Source: Bradyrhizobium niftali
GTDB lineage: Bacteria > Pseudomonadota > Alphaproteobacteria > Rhizobiales > Xanthobacteraceae
NCBI RefSeq assembly: GCF_004571025.1
Contig: NZ_SPQT01000014.1
Coordinates: 124,001-188,000, forward strand
Direction of reading: 5' to 3'
DNA length: 64,000 bases
Each line of letters starts with the position of its first letter. Position 1 is the stretch's first letter. The translations under genes and the position numbers were made by a program. Below the pieces are notes generated by a model that ran no database searches, was not told the origin of the DNA, and saw only the letters and a program-made list of their open reading frames with translations. Shown piece by piece: positions 35,007 to 43,800 of this stretch.

Positions 35007-35126
35007 GTCATGCCCGGGCTTGACCCGGGCATCCACGTCTTTGTCTCCGTGGCAAGCGCGTGGATGGCCGGGCATAGGCGAGCGGAAGCGACGCCGTTCT
35101 TCGAACGGCTACGCCCGGCCATGACG
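35007..35126. repeat. Palindromic repeat (CGTCATGCCCGGG ... CGGCCATGACG)
   Basis: The left part has CCCGGGCTTGACCCGGGCAT and the right part has CGTTCTTCGAACG and GCCCGGCCATGACG, with CGTGGATG/CATCCACG in between. It fills the gap between the helicase and PdeM genes. Its end supplies the PdeM ATG (35121). Confidence 0.8.
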
Positions 35127-35819
35127 GAGCAGGCGGCACTATCGATTACTTCAACGCTTGCGCTGGATATTGCCGGTGCATCGTTCGCCGCCGATCTCTC
35201 CGGCGCCCTGTTCTGGGAAGCGCAGCGCCTGCTCGTCGTCTCCGACCTGCATCTGGAAAAGGGCTCGAGCTTCGCCACCCGCGGCGTGCTGCTGCCGCCT
35301 TACGATACCATCGCGACGCTCGGCCGGCTTGCTGCTGTCATCTCCCGCCATGATCCGCGCACCGTCATCGCGCTCGGCGACAGTTTTCACGATCGCACCG
35401 CGCATGAGCGCCTCTCCGCGGAGGATCGCGACGCCGTCGCCGTACTCCAATCCGGCCGCGACTGGATCTGGATCTCGGGTAATCACGATCCGATGCTGCC
35501 GCGCGATCTCGGCGGCACCATCGCCGACGAAGTCGCGATCGGCCCGATCACCTTCCGCCACGAGCCGACCGGCGCGTGCGGCGAGATCGCCGGCCATCTC
35601 CATCCCAAGGCCCGCGTCTCCGCGCGCGGCCGTTCGATGGAGCGTCGCTGCTTCGCCAGCGACGGGTTGCGCGCCGTGATGCCCGCCTTCGGCGCCTATG
35701 CCGGCGGCCTCAGCATCCGCGATGCGGCGTTTGCAAAGATCTTCCCGGAGAACGGTTTTGTCGCCCATCTCCTCGGCGACCGCCGCGTCCACGCCATCGC
35801 CGCGTCGCGGTGTTATTGA
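35121..35819 (+). CDS. pdeM: Ligase-associated DNA damage response endonuclease PdeM
   Basis: The 232-residue calcineurin-like metallophosphoesterase has the expected order of metal motifs: SDLHLEKG (41-48), GDSFHD (86-91), GNHDP (120-124), FRHEP and GHLHPK (158-163). It is the fourth member of the Lhr-Lig set and is thought to cut DNA with manganese. The ATG falls inside the end of the preceding repeat; no better start is seen, and the product from this ATG has the usual length. It is likely transcribed with the helicase gene. Confidence 0.93.
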   Translation: MTEQAALSITSTLALDIAGASFAADLSGALFWEAQRLLVVSDLHLEKGSSFATRGVLLPPYDTIATLGRLAAVISRHDPRTVIALGDSFHDRTAHERLSAEDRDAVAVLQSGRDWIWISGNHDPMLPRDLGGTIADEVAIGPITFRHEPTGACGEIAGHLHPKARVSARGRSMERRCFASDGLRAVMPAFGAYAGGLSIRDAAFAKIFPENGFVAHLLGDRRVHAIAASRCY

Positions 35820-35871
35820 GGACACGCTCGTCCCTTGTGAGTTGAACACTCTCGCGACAGGCACACTGCAC

Positions 35872-36009
35872 TCCCTCCCCCCTTGCGGGGGAGGGCAGGG
35901 AGGGGGGTAGCTCAGGAAAAGGTGTGTGTTTGGCGGTCGCACAAACGTCTATCGAGAGAGTCCCCGTGTGGACCCCCCTCCCTAGCCCTCCCCCGCAAGG
36001 GGGGAGGGA
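35872..36009. repeat. Palindromic repeat with 37-bp ends, same family as the ligase insertion
   Basis: The ends 35872-35908 and 35972-36009 are inverted copies rich in C and G runs (CCCCCCTTGCGGGGGAGGG). The middle of about 63 bp is unrelated to the middle of the ligase copy. It lies between the convergent PdeM and LysR genes. Confidence 0.88.
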
Positions 36010-36033
36010 ACGCACCTTCAGCGTCGCTGCAGT

Positions 36034-36897
36034 TCAGGCCGCCTTCGCCTGCACGTTATCGCAGAACTCCGCGAGCCGATCGGCGAGCCGCAGCGTCGCC
36101 GGGCTCGCATCCGGTGACGCCATCAGCGCCATTTCGGTCTTGTTGATCGGCGCAAAGCCGTCCTTTGCTGTCAGCACGCGATGATCGGCCTGGATCGACA
36201 TTTCGGACAGGATGCTCAGCCCCATGCCGGCGGCGACCGCGGCCTGGATGCCGGCGAGGCTCGATGACGTGTAGGCCATGTGCCAGGTGCGGCCGGCGCT
36301 CTCCAGCGCGTGGATGGCGCCGGCGCGATAGAGGCAGCCCAGCGGAAAGCCGATCAGCGGCACCGACGGCGTGCCCGCGTCGATCGGATGGCTCTTGCTG
36401 GTGACCCAGTGCACCCGCTCCGGCCACACCGCGATGGCGCCCTTCTCGCCGGCCTCGCGCTTGTAAAGCGCCAGATCAAGTTCGCCGCGTTCCAGATCGC
36501 GGGCGAGGTTCTTGCTCTGGTCGGCGCGGACGTCGAGCCGCAGGCCGGGATGCGAGCGCGAGAATGTTGCCAGCAATTTCGCCAGGCGATAGGCCGCAAA
36601 ATCCTCGGGAATGCCGAGCCGGATCGCGCCTTCGCTGTCGGGCTGGCTCAGCACGTCGCGCGCCTCCTCCGCAAGCGAGAGCAGCCGCCGCGCATAGGAC
36701 AGCAGCCGCTCGCCGGCCTCGGTGGGACGCACGTCCTTGCCGTCGCGGTGCAGGAGCACCTGGCCGACATCCTCCTCCAGCCGCTTGATCTGCTGGCTGA
36801 CGGTCGACTGCGTGCGGTGGACGCGCTCGCCGGCGCGGGTGAAGCCGCCGGCCTCCACGACCGAGACGAAGCTGCGCAGAAGCTCGAGATCGAGCAT
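36034..36897 (-). CDS. LysR-family transcriptional regulator
   Basis: The 287-residue protein has an N-terminal LysR winged helix (LDLELLRSFVSVVEAGGFTRAGERVHRTQSTVSQQIKRLE, about 2-41). The effector domain contains IRLGIPEDFAAYRLAKLLATF. ATG 36897 has GGAGG five bases upstream. It diverges from the EamA transporter at 36996 and probably controls it, as LysR regulators often do; a near-palindrome in the gap supports this. The effector is not known. Confidence 0.92.
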   Translation of the reverse strand: MLDLELLRSFVSVVEAGGFTRAGERVHRTQSTVSQQIKRLEEDVGQVLLHRDGKDVRPTEAGERLLSYARRLLSLAEEARDVLSQPDSEGAIRLGIPEDFAAYRLAKLLATFSRSHPGLRLDVRADQSKNLARDLERGELDLALYKREAGEKGAIAVWPERVHWVTSKSHPIDAGTPSVPLIGFPLGCLYRAGAIHALESAGRTWHMAYTSSSLAGIQAAVAAGMGLSILSEMSIQADHRVLTAKDGFAPINKTEMALMASPDASPATLRLADRLAEFCDNVQAKAA

Positions 36898-36926
36898 GGG
36901 CGCCTCCATTCGAAAATCCACTGATC

Positions 36927-36948
36927 GGAAGTTAATCATTTAATTTCC
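36927..36948. promoter_or_regulatory. Candidate LysR operator
   Basis: GGAAGTTAA (36927-36935) and TTAATTTCC (36940-36948) are inverted copies with one mismatch, four bases apart. The region lies between the divergent LysR and EamA genes. The spacing and AT-rich symmetry fit a LysR site, but this is inference. Confidence 0.5.
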
Positions 36949-36995
36949 AAATGGCAAGCGGGCTCCCTAGATCGAGGGCTCAGGAGAATGCCCCC

Positions 36996-37910
36996 ATGTC
37001 GCTCGCCCCCTCGATTCCCGTTCCCCGCAGCCGCTTCAACACGCTGCCCCTCGCTATCGGACTGTTCTGCCTGCTCTGGAGCTATGCCTTCGTCGCCGGC
37101 AAGATCGGCGTCACCCATTGCCCGCCGCTGATCCTGCTCGCCGCGCGCTTCTCGCTCGCCGGCATCTTGATCCTCGGTGCGACGCTGATCCGCGGCGACG
37201 ACTGGTCATTGTCCTGGCGCGATGTCGCGATCTTCGCCGTGCTCGGCATCGCCAACAACGCGCTCTATCTCGGGCTCGGCTACACCGGCCTGCAATCGGT
37301 CTCGGCCGGGCTCGGCGGCCTGATCGTGTCGGCCAATCCGGTGTTCACCGCGGCGCTCGCCGCATTGCTCCTTGGCGAAGGCATGACCTGGCGCAAGGCG
37401 AGCGGTCTTTTGCTCGGTGTCATCGGCGTGACGGCGATCGTCTGGCACCGCCTGTCGGTTGGCACCGATTCGCTGCACGGCATCGTGTTCACGCTGGCCT
37501 CGCTCGCCTCCATCGTCCTCGGCACGATCCTCTTCAAGCTGCTCGCGCCGAAGGGGTCCTTGTGGATCGGCAACGGCGTGCAGAATCTCGCCGCCGGCAT
37601 CGTGCTGACGCCGGTTGCGCTCACCTTCGCCGACGTCCATGCGATCGATTTCACCGCGAGCCTGGTCGGCGCCTTCGCCTTCCTCGTGCTCGGCGGCTCC
37701 ATCCTGGCCTACTGGCTCTGGTTTCATCTCCTGAAAGTGTGTGGCGCCACGGCTGCCAGCGCCTATCATTTCCTGATGCCGCCGCTCGGCATGCTGTTCG
37801 CTTTCCTCGTGCTCGGCGAGCATGTCGAGGCGAGAGACCTGCTCGGCATCATCCCGGTCGCGCTCGGCATCTATCTGGTGACGCGGCCGGCCGCGAAGCC
37901 TGTGTCGTAG
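36996..37910 (+). CDS. EamA/DMT-family transporter
   Basis: The 304-residue protein has ten membrane segments in two EamA repeats. The first opens with LFCLLWSYAFVAGKIGVTHCPPLILLAARF; the second holds GAFAFLVLGGSILAYWLWF and AYHFLMPPLGMLFAFLVLGE. DMT proteins export amino acids, nucleobases or other metabolites. CAGGAG precedes the ATG. It is divergent from LysR and 12 bp before the MBL-fold gene, so it may be co-transcribed with that gene. Confidence 0.92.
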   Translation: MSLAPSIPVPRSRFNTLPLAIGLFCLLWSYAFVAGKIGVTHCPPLILLAARFSLAGILILGATLIRGDDWSLSWRDVAIFAVLGIANNALYLGLGYTGLQSVSAGLGGLIVSANPVFTAALAALLLGEGMTWRKASGLLLGVIGVTAIVWHRLSVGTDSLHGIVFTLASLASIVLGTILFKLLAPKGSLWIGNGVQNLAAGIVLTPVALTFADVHAIDFTASLVGAFAFLVLGGSILAYWLWFHLLKVCGATAASAYHFLMPPLGMLFAFLVLGEHVEARDLLGIIPVALGIYLVTRPAAKPVS

Positions 37911-37922
37911 AAGGAGTTATTC

Positions 37923-38699
37923 ATGCCCATCTCCATCACCCTGATCGGCGGCCCGACCGCGCTGATCGAGATCGACGGCTTCCGCCTGCTCACCGATCCG
38001 ACCTTCGACGATGCGCACTCCGCCTATCAGCTGCCGCATGTGACGCTGGAGAAGACCATCGGCCCCGCGATGAAGGCCGATGCGATCGGCCCGGTCGACG
38101 CGGTGCTGCTCAGCCACGACCAGCATTCGGACAATCTCGACAATTCCGGCCGCGAGTTTCTCAAACATGCGAAGCGCGTGCTGACGACAGAGGCCGGCGC
38201 CAGGCGCCTCGGCGGCCATGCCGAAGGCCTTGCGCCCTGGGCGACCTCGCATGTGAAGGATCGTGACGGCAATTCACTGACGATCACCGCGACACCAGCG
38301 CGCCACGGTCCGGCCGGCATCGAGCCGCTGTCGGGCGATGTCATCGGTTTCGTGGTGTCCTCAAACCGCAAGGACACAAGCGCGGTCTATATCAGCGGCG
38401 ACACCACCTGGTTCGACGGTGTTGCCGAGGTCGCGCGGCGTTTCAAATGCCGCGTGGTGCTGCCGTTCGCGGGCGCTGCGCAGACGCGCGGGCCGTTTCA
38501 TCTCACCATGGACACCAACGACACCATCGAGACCGCACGCGCCTTTCCCGACGCGGTGATCGTGCCGCTGCATACCGAAGGCTGGGCGCATTTCCGCCAG
38601 AACGGCGAGGATCTGCGCAAGACGTTCGACATGCTCGGCTTCGGGACGCGATTGCGATTGCTGGAGCCGGGCGTGCCGACGGTGATCGAGGCGCCGTAG
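37923..38699 (+). CDS. UlaG-like MBL-fold metallohydrolase
   Basis: The 258-residue protein belongs to the UlaG/L-ascorbate-6-phosphate lactonase-like branch of MBL hydrolases. TLIGGPTALIEIDGFRLLTDPTF opens the fold. LSHDQHSDNLD (about 61-71) holds the metal motif with Gln in place of the usual residue between HxHxD positions. TPARHGP and VYISGDTTWF add ligands, and VPLHTEGWAHF supplies the last His. Substrate unknown; a role linked to the adjacent exporter is possible. Confidence 0.85.
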   Translation: MPISITLIGGPTALIEIDGFRLLTDPTFDDAHSAYQLPHVTLEKTIGPAMKADAIGPVDAVLLSHDQHSDNLDNSGREFLKHAKRVLTTEAGARRLGGHAEGLAPWATSHVKDRDGNSLTITATPARHGPAGIEPLSGDVIGFVVSSNRKDTSAVYISGDTTWFDGVAEVARRFKCRVVLPFAGAAQTRGPFHLTMDTNDTIETARAFPDAVIVPLHTEGWAHFRQNGEDLRKTFDMLGFGTRLRLLEPGVPTVIEAP

Positions 38700-38705
38700 T
38701 CTCAA

Positions 38706-38812
38706 TTGTCATGCGCGGGGCATCCAGTACGTCGCGGCGATTGTTGTGAGAGCGAGATGCCTGACGCCGGCCTCTGGAATACTGGGTCGCCCGGTCAAGC
38801 CGGGCGACGAAG
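38706..38812. repeat. Degenerate palindromic repeat (TTGTCATGCGCGGGGC ... GGTCAAGCCGGGCGACGA)
   Basis: The left end has GCATCCAGTACG and the right end has TACTGGGTCGCCCGGTCAAGCCGGGC. These are like those of 40705-40810, but the left hairpin is truncated. It lies between convergent genes. Confidence 0.7.
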
Positions 38813-38832
38813 AGAGGGGAGGTGGCGTTACC

Positions 38833-39603
38833 TCAATCCTTCCGGAAAACGATCGACGCCATCCACCCCGTCATCAGCGCCATGGCCGCGGTGGCGAGGC
38901 CGTAGATCAGGCCGTTCTGTCGCGCGGTCGTCGCGACGAACTGTTCGAAACCGACCTTGACGATCTCGAAGGCGGTCTCGGTCTTGCCGATGAATGCGCC
39001 GCCCGCGAACAGCTTGATCTCGACCTCGTAGGTGCCGATCGGTACCTCCGCCGGCAGCGGAATGCCGGTGCGGAACAGCGTCGGTGTCAGGAACGTCACG
39101 GCGCTCGTATCCTCGCGGTAGAGGCCGCGCTGGGTGCGCAGGCGGATGAAGGCGGAGCGGAATGCGTCGTTCGGCACCACGTCGGCATAATCGCCGCTGA
39201 CTCGTTGGGTCAGCAGCACGTTGTTCAGCCCGATCTGCTGCCGCCGTGCGATGTCGGGCGAGGTGATGACGTCGAACGGGCGGTTGGCGAACAGCGCCAG
39301 ATAGCTCGGCACCTGCAGGAACTGCCGGTAGTCGGTGTTGATCCAGATGCCGAAAGTGCGCTCCTTGCGCCGTGTCACCATGTCGGCGCGCGGGCCCATC
39401 ACGGTGACCACGAGGTCGTAAGCCGTGCGATCCGCGGGCGTCGTGGCGTCCTTCTCGACCGAGCCGAACAGCACCAGCTCCTCGCCGGAATAATTCGGCG
39501 TCACGGTGACGCGGTGGTTGGAGACCGACACGATCAGCCGCTCGGCCCGCGCGGCGCTGCCGAGCAACAGGACGAGCACGACTGCGAGAAGCGCGCGTGT
39601 CAT
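38833..39603 (-). CDS. TIGR02186 family protein
   Basis: The 256-residue protein has a signal peptide (about 1-20, ending ARA). A beta-rich domain follows, starting ERLIVSVSNHRVTVTPNYSGEELVLFGSVE, with GPRADMVTRRKERTFGIWIN. A single C-terminal membrane helix (about 231-251) ends VFRKD. This matches the alphaproteobacterial TIGR02186 family, which is regularly next to a TauE/SafE permease. It overlaps that permease's stop by four bases. Its role is unknown; it may be a periplasmic partner of the exporter. Confidence 0.88.
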   Translation of the reverse strand: MTRALLAVVLVLLLGSAARAERLIVSVSNHRVTVTPNYSGEELVLFGSVEKDATTPADRTAYDLVVTVMGPRADMVTRRKERTFGIWINTDYRQFLQVPSYLALFANRPFDVITSPDIARRQQIGLNNVLLTQRVSGDYADVVPNDAFRSAFIRLRTQRGLYREDTSAVTFLTPTLFRTGIPLPAEVPIGTYEVEIKLFAGGAFIGKTETAFEIVKVGFEQFVATTARQNGLIYGLATAAMALMTGWMASIVFRKD

Positions 39604-40517
39604 CCGCTCACCCCCAGCTCACGGATGGTGAAGAGATCCTCCGGCCGGATCACCAGCTCGATCACAAAGCGGACGCCGACCGAGAGGATCAACAGGCCCA
39701 GCAGCAGCCGCAGCTGCTCGCCGCGGATCTTCTGGCCGGCCCGCGCGCCGAACTGCGCGCCGGTGACGCCGCCGACCATCAGGATCAGCGCCAGCACGGC
39801 ATCGACGAGGTGATTGGTCACCGCATGCAGCATGGTCGCGAGCAGCATGGTGGCCACGGTCAGGACCATCGAGGTCCCGATCACCGTCGAGGTCGGCACC
39901 CGCAGCAGGTAGATCATGATCGGCACCAGGATGAAGCCGCCGCCGATGCCCATGATGGCGCCGATAAAGCCGATCATGATGCCGACGATGACCACGGGGA
40001 TCACCGAGAGATAGATCTTCGAGCGCTTGAACCGCATCTTCAGCGGCAGGCCATGGATCCAGTTGTGCGTGCGTCGCGGCGGCACCGCGCCGCGCCGGGT
40101 CCGCATCAGGGCGCGCAGGCCTTCGGAGAACATCAGGCTGCCGACGGTGGTGAGCAGCACGACATAGGACAGTGCGATCATCAGGTCGAGCTGGCCGAGT
40201 GCGCGAAGCTGCGTGAAGGTCCATACCCCCAGCGCGGTGCCGGTTACACCGCCGCAGAGCAGCACGCTCGCCAGCGCCGGATCGATCGCGCGCCGCCGCC
40301 AGTAGGAGATCGCGCCGGAAAAGGAGGAGGCCGCGATGTGGCTCGCGACCGAGGCGACCGCGACCGCCGGCGTGATGCCGATGAAGATCAGCAGCGGCGT
40401 CATCAGGAAGCCGCCGCCGATCCCGAACATGCCGGAGACGAAGCCGACCGCCGCGCCCATCGCCAGCACCAGGAAGACGTTGACCGGAAGATCGGCGATC
40501 GGGAGATAGAGCTGCAT
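39600..40517 (-). CDS. TauE/SafE family sulfite exporter-like permease
   Basis: The 305-residue protein has about eight membrane segments in two repeats, each with the family's GIGGG motif (GFVSGMFGIGGGFLMTPLLIF near 27-47; GFIGAIMGIGGGFILVPIMIY in the second half). Members export sulfite or sulfonates and other organic anions. ATG 40517 was chosen over an upstream reading because it opens with MQLYLPIADLPVN typical of the family. It comes before and overlaps the TIGR02186 gene, so the two are co-expressed. Confidence 0.92.
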   Translation of the reverse strand: MQLYLPIADLPVNVFLVLAMGAAVGFVSGMFGIGGGFLMTPLLIFIGITPAVAVASVASHIAASSFSGAISYWRRRAIDPALASVLLCGGVTGTALGVWTFTQLRALGQLDLMIALSYVVLLTTVGSLMFSEGLRALMRTRRGAVPPRRTHNWIHGLPLKMRFKRSKIYLSVIPVVIVGIMIGFIGAIMGIGGGFILVPIMIYLLRVPTSTVIGTSMVLTVATMLLATMLHAVTNHLVDAVLALILMVGGVTGAQFGARAGQKIRGEQLRLLLGLLILSVGVRFVIELVIRPEDLFTIRELGVSG

Positions 40518-40704
40518 TGAACGACGCACCGGCGAGACGGATCGACGAGCGCGGAATGCTCGCGGGAAGATCGGAACGATTGCCGCGTCCCTCAATAGCC
40601 GAATTCGCCGGCGGAGGGATCAGGAATCTTGGGCGTTGCGAATGGGCTAAGAGGGATCAGATCACTGCTTCGCTGCGAGCGGAGGATTCCGCCACATTCT
40701 CCGC

Positions 40705-40810
40705 CGTCATGCCCCGGCTTGACCGGGGCATCCAGTACGCCGCAGCTTCTCCGCATCCAACCGGCGTCTTTGGAATACTCGGTCGCCCGGTCAAGCCGGG
40801 CGCCGACAAG
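40705..40810. repeat. Palindromic repeat (CGTCATGCCCCGG ... GGTCAAGCCGGGCG)
   Basis: The left hairpin is CCCCGGCTTGACCGGGG, followed by CATCCAGTACGCCG. The right side has GGAATACTCGGTCGCCCGGTCAAGCCGGGCG. The architecture matches the elements at 38706 and 44498. Confidence 0.8.
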
Positions 40811-40832
40811 AGGAGAAAGCGTACTCAACCGC

Positions 40833-43800
40833 TCAATGCGCCGCGGACGCCGAGCGCTTGGTCGCGACCGGTTTCGGCGCGGGCTTGGCGTTCGCCTGCG
40901 GCGCGCTGTCCCAGCCGCCGTTCGGGGCCGGGACGTTGACGGCGTCGTCGGGCTGCGGTTCGGCGCTGAAGGTCTGGATCGCGAGCTTGGCGGCGGCGAG
41001 CGATTGCGGGTCGAGGCGCTTCGCCACGTCGTCGCGCTTGCCCGCCGCGTCCGCATCGCCCTGGGCGGCTGCGAGGCTGAACCACTTGTAGGACTCGGCG
41101 AGGTTCTGCTCGACGCCGATGCCGCGGGCATAGAGGATGCCGAGATTGAACTGGCTGTCGGCGACGCCGCGGTCGGCCGCCTTGCGGAACCACTGCGCCG
41201 CGCGATTGTAATTGGCACCGCGTCCGCCGCCGTCGGCATCGAGCACCGCGAGATTGTGCATCGCCTTGGCGCTGCCGCGCTCGGCGGCCTGCGTGTAGTA
41301 GCGGCGGGCGATGTCGGCGTCCTTCTTCACCCCGAGGCCCTTCTCGTAGAGCGTGCCGAGGCGGAAGGTTGCGGGCACCACGCCGGCCTGCGCCGCGCGG
41401 TCGTACCATTTCGCAGCTTCGTCGTAGTTTGCAGCGACGCCCTTGCCTTCGGCAAAGCGCATGCCGATTTCGTAGGCGGCGGTCGCATCGCCCTTCATCG
41501 CGGCGGTGCGCAAGGCCGGGCCGCCGATACCGTCAGGCAGCTTTTCGCTCGGCGGCACCTGGATGAGACCGAGCCGCGCGCGGCTGGCGCCCGAGAGCGC
41601 GCCGGTGACGTCGCTGGCGGCAGGCGGCACGGGAGCAGGAGCGGGCGGGATTTCGACCGAGGCCGAGCTGCCGGAATTGGGCGTGGGCGCCGGCGCGGCA
41701 TTGTTCTGGGATTGCCGTCCGATCGGCGTCGGTGAGGTCATCGAGGGCGTGACCTGCTCGGGCGTGGCGGGCTTGGTCTCGACCGGGGGCGGCGGGGCCT
41801 GCGGCGCGGGCTGGCTGGACGTGTTCTCCATCGCCTGCGGCGCCGGCGGCGCACTGCCACCATCGAGCAAGTTCATCGCCATCTTGAAGGTGCCGAGCAC
41901 GATCACGACCACGCTCGCGCCGACCAGCAGCGAGCGAATCTTCGAGGTGATGGTCGAAGCGCCTTCCTGGCCCTTGTCCTTGGCGCGGGCGATTGCGGCC
42001 TTGGCGCCACGGGCCGGCTTCTCAGGCGGCTGCGCGGCGGCGGCCTGGGCGGCGCGGCGCGCGGCCGCGATGAAGCTCGACGACGACACCGGCTCCTTCG
42101 GAGCAGTGGGAACTCCGCTGATCGCGCTTTCGGACGCGGCAATGCGCTCCGACGGCGTGGCGACGCGCCCACCCGGCCGTGTGCCCGGCTCGAGCGGATG
42201 GTCCGGCGGCAATTCCGGCGCGAGCGCACCGCGCGCGGGCGCGGTATGCGGCTCCAGGATTTCGCTGATCGCGCGCGGCGGCAAGGGTGGTGCGGCTTGC
42301 GGCGCCGTCGTCGCCATCGGGACCGGCGGCGGAGCGGCCGGTGCCGCGGCGGCGTGGAATTCGCGCGGCGCGGCCACGAAGGCGGAATGCGCCGGCTGCT
42401 GCATGGCGGCCGGATTCGGCAGCTCAGGCTTCGGATCGTATTTCGGCTGCTGTTGCTGCGGCCGAGCTTCGCGCGCCATCGGCGCGGGCTCCATGGGCGC
42501 AGCCATCGGCATCGGCATCGGCTGCGGTGCAGGGGCCGGCGGCGCGGTGCGCACCGCGCGCAGATCGCCCTCGATCATCGAGAGGCGATCGACGACGTGG
42601 CCGAGCGCGCTGTGGACGGCTTCGAGCGAGTCCTGGGTGCTGCGGTTGGTCTCGGCCTGGCTGAAGCGGATGTCGGAGAGCTCGCGCTTGACGAGATCGA
42701 CCATGCCGGAATCGGGGGCCGGCGCCGAATTGCGGCTCTCGGCGAGCGCGGAATAGGTCGCCTGCTGCCGCTCCAGGTGGCGCAGGATGTCGTGCAGCCC
42801 GTCCTCGACGCGGCTCAGATTGCCGTTGCGCGGATCGGAGGCGGCTTCGATCCGCTCCAGCAGATAGGAGACGCGCTGTTCGAGATGCGCAAAGGTCGAG
42901 GCCGAATCGTTGCCGACCTGCATGCGATCGAAACGATCCGACAGCGCACGGATCGCGGCTTCCAGATGTTCGGTGCTCTCGGCAGGCTGAGGCCGCTCGC
43001 GCGTTTCCAGCGCGGCGGTGAGTGCCGCGATGCGCTGCTCGAGCACGGCAAAGCTGTCGCCGGGGCCGGACGAGCGTGTGATCTGGTCGACCTTGGACGA
43101 CAACAGCTGCACGTCCTCGGAAAGCCGTGCCAGCGCTTCGTTGGAGGCGACGTTGGAGACGATGCCGCGCAGCGCCGAGATCGCGCCTTCGAGCTGGCGC
43201 ACCGTGGACGGATCGTCATTGGCGCGCAGGATCAGATCGAGCTTGGCGCCGAGATTGCGGATCGCCTCGTCATAGCCGGTGAGCTGCTCGGCTGGCGTCA
43301 GCGTGCGCAGCACCTGCTTGATGTCGGACAGCGCGTGCTCGATGCCTGACAGGACCTGGCCGTCGGTGCCGGACGAGCGGGTCTCGTCGATGCGACGGTG
43401 CAGCGAGCGGATTTCGTTTTCGATCGACTCGATCGCGCGGCGCGGCATCGCCTCGGTGATGGCGTGGCGGATCTCCGCAAGCTCGCTACGGAAGGCGTTG
43501 ATCGCCTGCTCGGTATTGTCAGGGCGCTGGAGCGATTCGATCTGGCTCGTGATCTTGAGCAGATGGCGCTCGAGCGCCGAGAAATCCGGCTGCGGTGGTG
43601 GCGGAGCGTAGGCAGGCTGGGGCGGCGCCATGGGCGGGGCGTAGGGAGCTGCCGTGGGTGCAATCGACGGCGCGGCGCGCGGCGGCATCTGCCTGGGCGT
43701 AAAGCCGTCGAGCTCGCTCTGCCGCGCCGTGATCTCGGCGACGGCGACGTCGAACGAGGCGGGGCTCAGTGGCGGCGAGTTGCGATAGACCTGTGCGGCC

